DNA of 64,000 nucleotides from Candidatus Proximibacter danicus (GTDB taxonomy: Bacteria; Pseudomonadota; Gammaproteobacteria; Burkholderiales; Rhodocyclaceae). Below are positions 58,451 through 64,000 of the stretch, piece by piece. The stretch lies in contig JADJUC010000010.1 of NCBI GenBank assembly GCA_016710885.1, positions 75,305 through 139,304 of the forward strand. The letters run 5' to 3'. The translations under genes and the position numbers were made by a program. Within the stretch, counting starts at the first letter, position 1; each line of letters opens with the position of its first letter. Below the pieces are notes generated by a model. It worked only from the letters and a program-made list of their open reading frames with translations, was not told where the DNA came from and did no database searches.

Positions 58451-58708
58451 ATGCAACAATCGACGCATGTGCAAGGTTGGGAGGGCTCTCTCCACTGGCA
58501 GCAGACCGATAAGGCCATGTTGCGCAGGATCAGCCTGTTGATTCTCGACACCCAGCGCGAGCCATTGGCTGATGTCGGCAAGTCGGAGTCGCTGAATTTA
58601 GTTTTAGCGGCTACTGGTCGCGGTGCGATCGGCGACGAGCATCGCGTCGATCGCACAGTGACCGACGATGAAATTATCATCGCCCAGTTGCGTGGGTACT
58701 ACGACTGA
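58451..58708 (+). pseudogene. Degenerate YoeB/Txe-type toxin
   Basis: An 85-residue frame whose ends match YoeB: WEGSLHWQQTDKAMLRRISL at the N-terminus and GDEHR, TVTDDEIIIAQLRGYYD at the C-terminus. The middle (58592-58628), which should read SGYWSRRI with the catalytic Arg, is scrambled by two compensating frameshifts; SGYWSR is visible in another frame. The C-terminal catalytic His is Tyr. No YefM antitoxin gene lies upstream. Probably dead, although sequence errors could contribute. Confidence 0.75.
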
Positions 58709-58740
58709 CAACGTCTTCGTTTGGTTAAATCGGAGTAGAC

Positions 58741-59031
58741 ATGAAACCTTCCTTGGCTCTTGCTTCCAATCGAGACGCAGTTCGCCGCGTGGTGGCTGCG
58801 CACCGCGCCTGTAATCCGCGTGTCTTCGGTTCGGTTGTCCACGGTGATGACGGCGAGGATAGCGACCTGGACATCCTGATTGATCCGACCTCTGAGACCA
58901 CGCTGATGGACGTGGCAGCCATCCAGGTTGAGTTGGAACACCTTCTGGGCGTGTCCGTTGATGTGCTGACGCCTCGAGCCTTGCCCGACTCCTTCCGCAA
59001 TGTGGTTCTTTCCGAGGCGGTTCCGGTATGA
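58741..59031 (+). CDS. mntA: MntA-like minimal nucleotidyltransferase antitoxin
   Basis: A 96-residue MNT protein. FGSVVHGDDGEDSDLDILID contains the GS-x(n)-DxD nucleotidyltransferase centre. MntA antitoxins AMPylate a tyrosine of the partner HepT and so silence it. GGAG precedes the ATG; the stop overlaps hepT by 4 nt. The pair is inserted between trpGD and trpC. Confidence 0.9.
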   Translation: MKPSLALASNRDAVRRVVAAHRACNPRVFGSVVHGDDGEDSDLDILIDPTSETTLMDVAAIQVELEHLLGVSVDVLTPRALPDSFRNVVLSEAVPV

Positions 59032-59414
59032 CCAAGGTCCTGCGCATCCCTGATTACCTTGGTCACATCCTGCGTGCCATTGAGCGAATCGAGCGCTACA
59101 CGGCGGACATGGATGAGGTCGGATTCTTGAACAGCGAGCTTGTTCAGGACGCCGTGATCCGCAACATCGAAATCATCGGTGAGGCGTCCAACAACATCCT
59201 GCGCAGCGCGCCAGAATTTGCTGCGCAGCACGACGACATTCCTTGGCGGGTCATGTATACGATGCGCAATCGTGTCTCACATGGCTACGACAAGGTGGAC
59301 CTGGAAGTTGTCTGGCGGACGATTCAGGGCGATCTGCCCTTGCTGTTCAGCCAACTACGGATCTCACTGGCTGGCGCGCCTAGCCAGGTTAACGATTCCG
59401 GGATGAAACCATGA
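59028..59414 (+). CDS. hepT: HepT-like HEPN ribonuclease toxin
   Basis: A 128-residue HEPN RNase. The RNRVSHGY segment (about residues 81-88) is a complete Rx4HxY motif: Arg and His for RNA cleavage, Tyr as the target of MntA AMPylation. GEASNNILRSAP and IPWRVMYTMRNRVSH are typical of DUF86/HepT. Translationally coupled to mntA, so the module looks functional. Confidence 0.92.
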   Translation: MTKVLRIPDYLGHILRAIERIERYTADMDEVGFLNSELVQDAVIRNIEIIGEASNNILRSAPEFAAQHDDIPWRVMYTMRNRVSHGYDKVDLEVVWRTIQGDLPLLFSQLRISLAGAPSQVNDSGMKP

Positions 59415-59496
59415 CAGGAATGGCGTGGCCCATTACCCATGCACCTCAACAGGGGCGCGTCCACCGGAAAATCCGGGTACCCGAAAGGCATAGTGC

Positions 59497-60285
59497 ATGA
59501 GCGACATCCTGAAAAAAATCCTCGCCACCAAGCACGAGGAAGTCGCGGCGGCCCGCAGCGTCAAACCACTCTCTGCGCTACGTGCCGAAGCCGGGATACA
59601 GGCGCTGGCTCGTGATTTTGCCGGTGCCTTGCAATCTCGGGTAGCTGCTGGGCGGGCGGCCGTGATAGCGGAAATCAAGAAGGCCAGCCCATCGAAGGGC
59701 GTGTTGCGCGCTGATTTCCGGCCGGCTGAAATTGCCGCCAGCTACGAAAAACACGGCGCGGCCTGCCTCTCGGTACTCACCGACCGCCAGTTCTTTCAGG
59801 GCGCGCCCGAATACCTGCAAGCCGCGCGCGCTGCTTGTGCGCTACCCGTGCTGCGCAAGGATTTTCTGGTCGATCCCTATCAAGTCTATGAAGCCCGCGC
59901 CATGGGCGCCGATGCCATCCTGCTCATCGTCTCGGCGCTGAGTCTGCCGCAGATGCAGGAGTTCGAGGCGATTGCCTACTCGCTGGGCATGTCGGTGCTG
60001 GTTGAGGTGCATGATGCGGCTGAGTTGGAGCAGGCATTGCAACTAAAGACCCCGCTGGTTGGCATCAACAACCGCAACCTGCGGACCTTCGAGGTCAGTC
60101 TGCAGAACACGCTCGATCTGCTGCCGCAGATTCCGCAGGGTAAGCTGGTTGTCACCGAAAGCGGTATCCTCGCACCTGCCGACGTCGCCCTGATGCGACA
60201 GCATGCCGTCAATGCCTTCCTGGTTGGCGAAGCCTTCATGCGAGCGCCAGAACCCGGCGTCGCATTGGCCAGCCTTTTTTCCTGA
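59497..60285 (+). CDS. trpC: Indole-3-glycerol phosphate synthase
   Basis: A 262-residue TIM-barrel enzyme of tryptophan synthesis. AVIAEIKKASPSKGVLRADF (catalytic Glu/Lys, phosphate), VLRKDFLVDPYQVYEARAMG, VGINNRNLRTFEV and VTESGILAPADVALM are hallmark. It is separated from trpGD by 1.1 kb holding the YoeB remnant and mntA-hepT, so it may need its own promoter or read-through. Confidence 0.96.
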   Translation: MSDILKKILATKHEEVAAARSVKPLSALRAEAGIQALARDFAGALQSRVAAGRAAVIAEIKKASPSKGVLRADFRPAEIAASYEKHGAACLSVLTDRQFFQGAPEYLQAARAACALPVLRKDFLVDPYQVYEARAMGADAILLIVSALSLPQMQEFEAIAYSLGMSVLVEVHDAAELEQALQLKTPLVGINNRNLRTFEVSLQNTLDLLPQIPQGKLVVTESGILAPADVALMRQHAVNAFLVGEAFMRAPEPGVALASLFS

Positions 60286-60292
60286 GCATCGC

Positions 60293-60589
60293 ATGCGCCT
60301 CTCGCCTGCCGAACTCAGTGCAATTCGCAAGTCGCTGGAAGGCGTCGACTGCCGTCGTGTCTTCCTGTTCGGCTCGCGCACCGACGATAGCGCGCGGGGT
60401 GGCGATATCGACTTGCTCGTCTATTCGGCTGCGCCTGCGTTTGAATTGGCCAGTCGGGTTTCCAGCCGTTTTGCCCGAGAGCATGACGCCAGACTGGACG
60501 TGCTGGTCATTGATCCGTCATGCCTCACGGCCGAGCAGCAGGCCTTCATTTCGACCCTGACCCTGGAGCCGCTCGATGACATCCTCTGA
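60293..60589 (+). CDS. Second minimal nucleotidyltransferase (MNT) protein
   Basis: A 98-residue MNT-domain protein: VFLFGSRTDDSARGGDIDLL has the GS and DxD centre. It starts 7 nt after trpC and overlaps the next gene by 14 nt. Likely antitoxin-like partner of the HEPN-type protein downstream. It is only distantly similar to the first MntA in the window. Confidence 0.87.
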   Translation: MRLSPAELSAIRKSLEGVDCRRVFLFGSRTDDSARGGDIDLLVYSAAPAFELASRVSSRFAREHDARLDVLVIDPSCLTAEQQAFISTLTLEPLDDIL

Positions 60590-61007
60590 ATACGACGCCC
60601 TGCTGGTCGCCGCGACAAAGCGCTATGCCGATTCGGCGGCGCTTCTCGACGCGTCATTGCGGCGCTATCGCCCGTTTGACACGGCTCGTGCTTGCACACC
60701 AGAGGAGTTGGAACCCTACGACGCGATGTGCGACCGCTACCTGCGCGTCGTCGAGATGGCGATCCGCTATTTTCGCACCCTCGAACGATCACGCCTTGCC
60801 CTCAACAGCGAAAGCTACCGCGACCTGCTCGGCAACATCGCCAAGTGGGGCCTGATCGAGGATGTCGATCTCTGGTTTCGTATGCGCGACCTCCGAAATC
60901 GCATTGCTGATGACTATCTGCCCGAGCAGTTGCGCCGCATCTACGAGGCGATCAGCGGCGAATTCGGGCCAGAAGTGCTGCGCCTGCGGGGATTGCTCGC
61001 GGGGTGA
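60576..61007 (+). CDS. HEPN-type partner with altered active-site motif
   Basis: A 143-residue helical protein of the HEPN/HepT-like group. The motif region reads RDLRNRIADDYLPEQ, where family members normally have RNRIAHDY. The RNase His is therefore Asp (codon GAT at 60909-60911, one base from CAT), while Arg and the AMPylation-type Tyr remain. As read it should lack RNase activity; a substitution error in the sequence is possible. Confidence 0.8.
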   Translation: MTSSEYDALLVAATKRYADSAALLDASLRRYRPFDTARACTPEELEPYDAMCDRYLRVVEMAIRYFRTLERSRLALNSESYRDLLGNIAKWGLIEDVDLWFRMRDLRNRIADDYLPEQLRRIYEAISGEFGPEVLRLRGLLAG

Positions 61008-61029
61008 ACGACCTGCGAACCGGGCCGGT

Positions 61030-61066
61030 CTTACAAATTGACTTTGTAAAAGTGATTTTGTAAGAT
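61030..61066 (+). promoter_or_regulatory. Promoter with TTTGTAA repeats before the DUF4143 ATPase gene
   Basis: TTGACT at 61038-61043 and TAAGAT at 61061-61066, spacing 17. TTACAAA (61031) mirrors two TTTGTAA copies (61043 and 61057), covering the whole promoter. The ATG lies 6 nt after the -10 box, predicting a leaderless mRNA. Confidence 0.7.
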
Positions 61067-61072
61067 TAGCCC

Positions 61073-62239
61073 ATGATCAAACGGCAGGCGCAATCTCTGG
61101 CGCACGTTTTGGCGCGTGGCTTTCCCATAGTGGCGATTACGGGCCCGCGCCAATCCGGCAAGACCACGCTGGCAAGGGCGTTGTTCTCCGGTCGCGCCTA
61201 CGTCACGCTGGAAGACCCCGTGGAAAAACAGTACGCGTCAGCCGATCCGCGCGGTTTTCTGGCGCGTTTCCCTGAGGGCGCGGTGATCGACGAGATACAG
61301 CGTTGCCCAGACCTGTTCTCGTATCTGCAAGGTCTGGTAGATAGCCGCCGCCGCATGGGCGATTTCATTCTGACCGGCTCACAACAGTTCGGCTTGCGCT
61401 CTGGTATCAGCAAGTCACTGGCGGGGCGCGTCGGGCTCGTACAACTTCTGCCGTTTTCTTTCGATGAGTTGCAGGCGGCAGGGCGATCCCCCGTTTCCCT
61501 TGACGATGCCTTGTGGCATGGCAGCTACCCACCCTTGTTTGACCGCGAGATTTCACCCCATCTCTGGTTTTCAAACTATGTTTCCACTTACGTTGAGCGC
61601 GATGTCCGGCAGTTGCTGGCGGTGCGCGATCTCGATTTGTTTCAGCGCTTCGTCAAGCTGTGCGCGGCGCGTACCGGGCAATTACTGAATTTGTCTGCCC
61701 TTGCCGCGGATTGCGGTATTTCAAATACGGCAGCGCGCGAATGGCTGTCTGTGCTTGAGACAAGCTATCTGGTGATGCGCTTGCCGCCGTATTTCCGTAA
61801 CTTCGGCAAGCGTCTGGTAAAAACGCCCAAACTGTATTTTCTCGATGTTGGTCTTGCCGCGTGGCTACTCGGCATCCGCGATGCTGAAACCATGAATACA
61901 CATGCGATGCGTGGTGCCCTGTTCGAAACCTGGGTGGTATCCGAACTCGTCAAGCAGCGCTTCAACACCGGCCAGCCGCTTGACCTCCATTTCTGGCGAG
62001 ACAACGTTGGCCGCGAAGTCGACGTGCTATTTGAGCGGGAAGGGCGGCTGCAGCCGGTCGAGATCAAGTCCGGTGCCACCTTCGTCGCCGACTGGCTTGC
62101 CGCCGCAAACAAATGGGCCGCGTTTGCCGGCGATGCTGCGCAATCCCCCTGGATTATCTATGGCGGGTCCGACAGCTATGTACGCGAAAACGCGCGGGTG
62201 ATCGGCTGGCGTGATATCGCAGGGCTATCAGTCACTTGA
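61073..62239 (+). CDS. AAA_14 / DUF4143 ATPase (COG1373)
   Basis: A 388-residue ATPase: Walker A GPRQSGKTTLARAL (about residues 23-36), Walker B AVIDEIQRCPDLF, sensor LTGSQQFGL, then a winged-helix region and a DUF4143 C-terminus with EVDVLFEREGRLQPVEIKSG, which resembles a PD-(D/E)xK nuclease core (D, E-x-K). These genes are mobile and scattered, often near toxin-antitoxin loci; cellular role unknown. Probably leaderless, as no ribosome site precedes the ATG. Confidence 0.88.
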   Translation: MIKRQAQSLAHVLARGFPIVAITGPRQSGKTTLARALFSGRAYVTLEDPVEKQYASADPRGFLARFPEGAVIDEIQRCPDLFSYLQGLVDSRRRMGDFILTGSQQFGLRSGISKSLAGRVGLVQLLPFSFDELQAAGRSPVSLDDALWHGSYPPLFDREISPHLWFSNYVSTYVERDVRQLLAVRDLDLFQRFVKLCAARTGQLLNLSALAADCGISNTAAREWLSVLETSYLVMRLPPYFRNFGKRLVKTPKLYFLDVGLAAWLLGIRDAETMNTHAMRGALFETWVVSELVKQRFNTGQPLDLHFWRDNVGREVDVLFEREGRLQPVEIKSGATFVADWLAAANKWAAFAGDAAQSPWIIYGGSDSYVRENARVIGWRDIAGLSVT

Positions 62240-62290
62240 GTTGAGCAGGCAGGACTAATTGGGGTCTGTTCCCGGCTTTCCGGTTTACGG

Positions 62291-62581
62291 TCAGTAACCC
62301 GCTTCTTTCTGGTGGCGCACCGCCAGGATCGTTAGTCCATCGCTCGTGAGACGGTACAAAATCACATAGCCGCTATCACCAAAATCAATGGGCCATTCAC
62401 GGTATTCTGGTGGCATGTTTTCGATGGGGCGACCAATGTGGGGTTGTTGGCCAAGCAGGTTTGCCGCCTTGGTGATGGCTTCTCCCGCGCGTTGCGCGGC
62501 AAGCGGATTTTTGGGGCGCAAAAAGTCGCGCAATCGCAGCAGATCGCGCAGTGCTGCGGGCGCGAAGTTTACTTGTGGCAT
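62291..62581 (-). CDS. ParE/RelE-superfamily toxin
   Basis: A 96-residue RelE/ParE-fold toxin: FAPAALRDLLRLRDFL (helical hairpin), IGRPIENMPPEYREWPI and YVILYRLTSDGLTILAVRHQKEAGY, typical of the ParE branch that targets gyrase or mRNA. ATG at 62579-62581 overlaps the antitoxin gene by 13 nt. Second gene of the operon. Confidence 0.9.
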   Translation of the reverse strand: MPQVNFAPAALRDLLRLRDFLRPKNPLAAQRAGEAITKAANLLGQQPHIGRPIENMPPEYREWPIDFGDSGYVILYRLTSDGLTILAVRHQKEAGY

Positions 62582-62859
62582 GCAGGCGCCGGGAGTTCGT
62601 TGTCGGTACCCCAACTGGACAGCCACGTTTCAACCTCGTCTGCGGTTGCATGCAAGCCGGTTTCCCGAAATTCTTCCCACGCTTTCTGTGCATCTTGCAG
62701 AAAGGCTTCGCGCTTCATCTCCCGGTCAATGTATTGCTGAATGGCCTCGCGCATGACCCAGTGCGGGCTGCGGTGGCGTGCTTCGGCGACATGTTCGATT
62801 CGGGCGCGCATTTCATTGTCGAGCTTGACGGAGAAGGTTTTTGCATTGGTAGTCGGCAT
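62569..62859 (-). CDS. Ribbon-helix-helix (CopG/ParD-like) antitoxin
   Basis: A 96-residue protein: an N-terminal ribbon-helix-helix (FSVKLDNEMRARIEHVAEAR, then SPHWVMREAIQQYIDREMKR) and an acidic C-terminal part that would wrap the toxin. It should repress its own promoter; a TAACA/TGTTA palindrome lies 19 nt upstream. First gene of the toxin-antitoxin operon. Confidence 0.9.
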   Translation of the reverse strand: MPTTNAKTFSVKLDNEMRARIEHVAEARHRSPHWVMREAIQQYIDREMKREAFLQDAQKAWEEFRETGLHATADEVETWLSSWGTDNELPAPACHK

Positions 62860-62878
62860 GGCGGTAGGTCTCTAAAGA

Positions 62879-62893
62879 TAACAACAGGTGTTA
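62879..62893. promoter_or_regulatory. Candidate operator of the parDE-like operon
   Basis: Palindrome TAACA-ACAGG-TGTTA just upstream of the antitoxin start. Assignment by position only. Confidence 0.4.
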
Positions 62894-63032
62894 CCTTAGC
62901 ACATTGCCGAGCCTGTGCTTGCCGTGCGGCACGGGTCTGATGGTGTTGGCTGCTGCTCCCTTCTGCGAGCGCGGAAGCGTACATCAGCGAACAGCGCTTG
63001 CAATGGTTCCATTGCGGTGATACCATTTGTGC

Positions 63033-63287
63033 ATGAACGCCACGCACCGAAAAACGCTGGAAGCTATTTTTACAGACCCGGTTTCCAAGTCGCTTCAATG
63101 GCGAGGTATTGAATCACTTCTGGTGGCGATCGGCTGCCGGGTAGTTGAAGGCAATGGCTCGCGGCTGCGGTTCGAGAAGGGCGGCATCATCGGCACCTTC
63201 CATCGGCCGCATCCGGCCAAGGAGGCAAAGCCCTACCAGGTGCGCGATGCAAGGTTGTATTTGGAGAATTTGGGAGTGAAACCATGA
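63033..63287 (+). CDS. hicA: HicA-family toxin
   Basis: An 84-residue dsRBD-like mRNA interferase. THRKTLEAIFTDPV, WRGIESLLVAIGCRVVEGNG and FHRPHPAKEAKPYQVRDARL are typical of the longer HicA subgroup. The usual GSH of classical HicA is GSR here, as often in this subgroup, so the catalytic His may be one in FHRPHP. Toxin-first order; overlaps hicB by 4 nt. Confidence 0.9.
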   Translation: MNATHRKTLEAIFTDPVSKSLQWRGIESLLVAIGCRVVEGNGSRLRFEKGGIIGTFHRPHPAKEAKPYQVRDARLYLENLGVKP

Positions 63288-63616
63288 ACACGATGACCCA
63301 CAAAGGCTTTGCCGCCCGTGTCGAATACAGCGAGGAAGATGCTTGCTTCATTGGCCACGTCGCGGGCATCCGCGACGTGATCGGCTTTCACGGAGAGAGT
63401 GTCACCGAGCTTCGCGCGGCCTTCGAGGAAGCAGTGGATGATTATCTGGAAACCTGCAAGAAGCTGGGGCGGGAACCGAACCATCCCTATTCCGGCCAGT
63501 TTCGCCTGCGCCTGGCGCCGGAGTTGCATGCGCGTGCCGCCATGGTCGCGGAGACTCGCGGCAAGAGCCTGAATGCCTGGGTTGCCGACGTGATTGAGAA
63601 GAGTGTTGCCGCCTGA
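63284..63616 (+). CDS. hicB: HicB-family antitoxin
   Basis: A 110-residue antitoxin: a partly degraded RNase-H-like N-terminal domain (YSEEDACFIGHVAGIRDVIGFHG) and a C-terminal ribbon-helix-helix (FRLRLAPELHARAAMVAETR, SLNAWVADVIEKSV) for operator binding. Coupled to hicA through ATGA. Confidence 0.93.
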   Translation: MNTMTHKGFAARVEYSEEDACFIGHVAGIRDVIGFHGESVTELRAAFEEAVDDYLETCKKLGREPNHPYSGQFRLRLAPELHARAAMVAETRGKSLNAWVADVIEKSVAA

Positions 63617-63807
63617 CGATATCGGGGTGACGTCAGGTTTGTTGCATTCGTGCAACAGCCGCGGTCGATGTTGGCCGGAATAGTGCCGACAAGGTTGCTC
63701 CGCCCCTTGCTGTTTGCCACAATTCGTTCAACTTCTCGTATCCGAGAGGTAAAGCTTGGTAGCACGGTTCTCCGGACTGCCGATCTCAAACCTAGAGGAG
63801 ATTCACA
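63617..63807. other. Intergenic region before the porin gene
   Basis: No gene. A 7-bp hairpin TGTTGCA-TTCG-TGCAACA lies at 63640-63657, 23 nt after hicB, without a T-run. The porin ribosome site GAGGAG is at about 63795-63800. A long untranslated leader is typical of porin genes. Confidence 0.5.
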
Positions 63808-64000
63808 ATGCAAAAGAAAGTAATCGCACTGGCAGTTGCCGGTCTGGTTTCGGGCGCTGCGTTTGCGCAGTCGAATGTCACCATTTACGGTCAAATGGAT
63901 ATGGCTTATGAGCGCAGCAGTACGAATGATGCGACAGCTGCCAATACCGGCGTTTCCCGTAACAACATCAACGGCCAGACCAACGTAATCGGTTTCAAGG
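63808..64000 (+). CDS. Betaproteobacterial porin, N-terminal part
   Basis: The first 64 residues of an outer-membrane general porin (Gram-negative porin, OmpC-like). Signal peptide MQKKVIALAVAGLVSGAAFA with cleavage before QSNVTIYGQMDMAYE, the usual first beta strand. The open frame runs off the window. GAGGAG before the ATG. Confidence 0.92.
   Translation, partial: MQKKVIALAVAGLVSGAAFAQSNVTIYGQMDMAYERSSTNDATAANTGVSRNNINGQTNVIGFK

Noticed and set aside
63640..63657. Terminator after hicB
   Set aside because: The hairpin is good but has no following T-run, so it is only noted as a hairpin.

Overview
The window looks like a chromosomal segment of a GC-rich betaproteobacterium, most likely a Rhodocyclales relative (inference). 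The basis is the gene order uvrA/MFS/ssb, the DUF3025-rnpB pair, the complete dcw cell-wall and division cluster followed by lpxC, dciA, an M23 peptidase and secA, and a betaproteobacterial porin at the right edge. Most genes are housekeeping. The accessory layer is small elements slipped between them.

Layout. 1-8.7 kb: uvrA (partial), MFS, ssb, an MqsRA toxin-antitoxin pair, an HDOD protein, kup and rfaE2. 8.8-18.4 kb: a CarH/LitR-type B12 photoreceptor repressor divergent from a ten-gene run (glutathione peroxidase, FolE2, FAD amine oxidase, DUF1365, cyclopropane-fatty-acid-synthase-like enzyme, chalcone-isomerase-like protein, GPH transporter, DUF3833 lipoprotein, SDR, NTF2-like). Two mirror-image operators flank a sigma70-like promoter, so a light- or singlet-oxygen-responsive lipid and pterin operon is inferred. 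18.4-24.9 kb: BON lipoprotein, SIS isomerase, HIRAN, yraN / rsmI, a charged-helix protein, pyrC and DUF3025. 24.8-26.6 kb: rnpB, whose last 128 nt are duplicated 1.3 kb downstream, bracketing one nucleotidyltransferase-fold gene like attL/attR of a mini-island. 27.4-46.8 kb: mraZ to lpxC (dcw), then dciA and the M23 peptidase. 46.9-54.7 kb: secA, argJ, AI-2E transporter, methyltransferase, apaG, rpe, gph. 54.7-60.3 kb: trp genes (candidate Trp-rich leader, trpE, trpGD, trpC). 58.4-63.6 kb: a toxin-antitoxin islet (YoeB remnant, MntA/HepT, a second MNT/HEPN pair, a DUF4143 ATPase, ParDE, HicAB) inside and after the trp genes. 63.8 kb onward: porin (partial).

The most unusual system is a family of intergenic inverted repeats built from the 8-nt unit CACAGAGR, or the variant CACCAAGR. 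One copy, between trpE and trpG, carries a GxxExxY/PD-(D/E)xK nuclease gene whose first residues are encoded by the repeat arm itself. Four gene-less copies sit exactly at stop/start junctions of murG-murC, murC-ddl, secA-argJ and rpe-gph. This resembles an autonomous element with non-autonomous hairpin derivatives.

Caution: several essential genes (mraY, murC, rpe, trpE twice, the start regions of rfaE2 and murD, and a methyltransferase) carry single-base frameshifts, mostly in or next to short homopolymers. These are more likely sequencing or assembly errors than real pseudogenes, and they affect how the trpGD fusion should be read.
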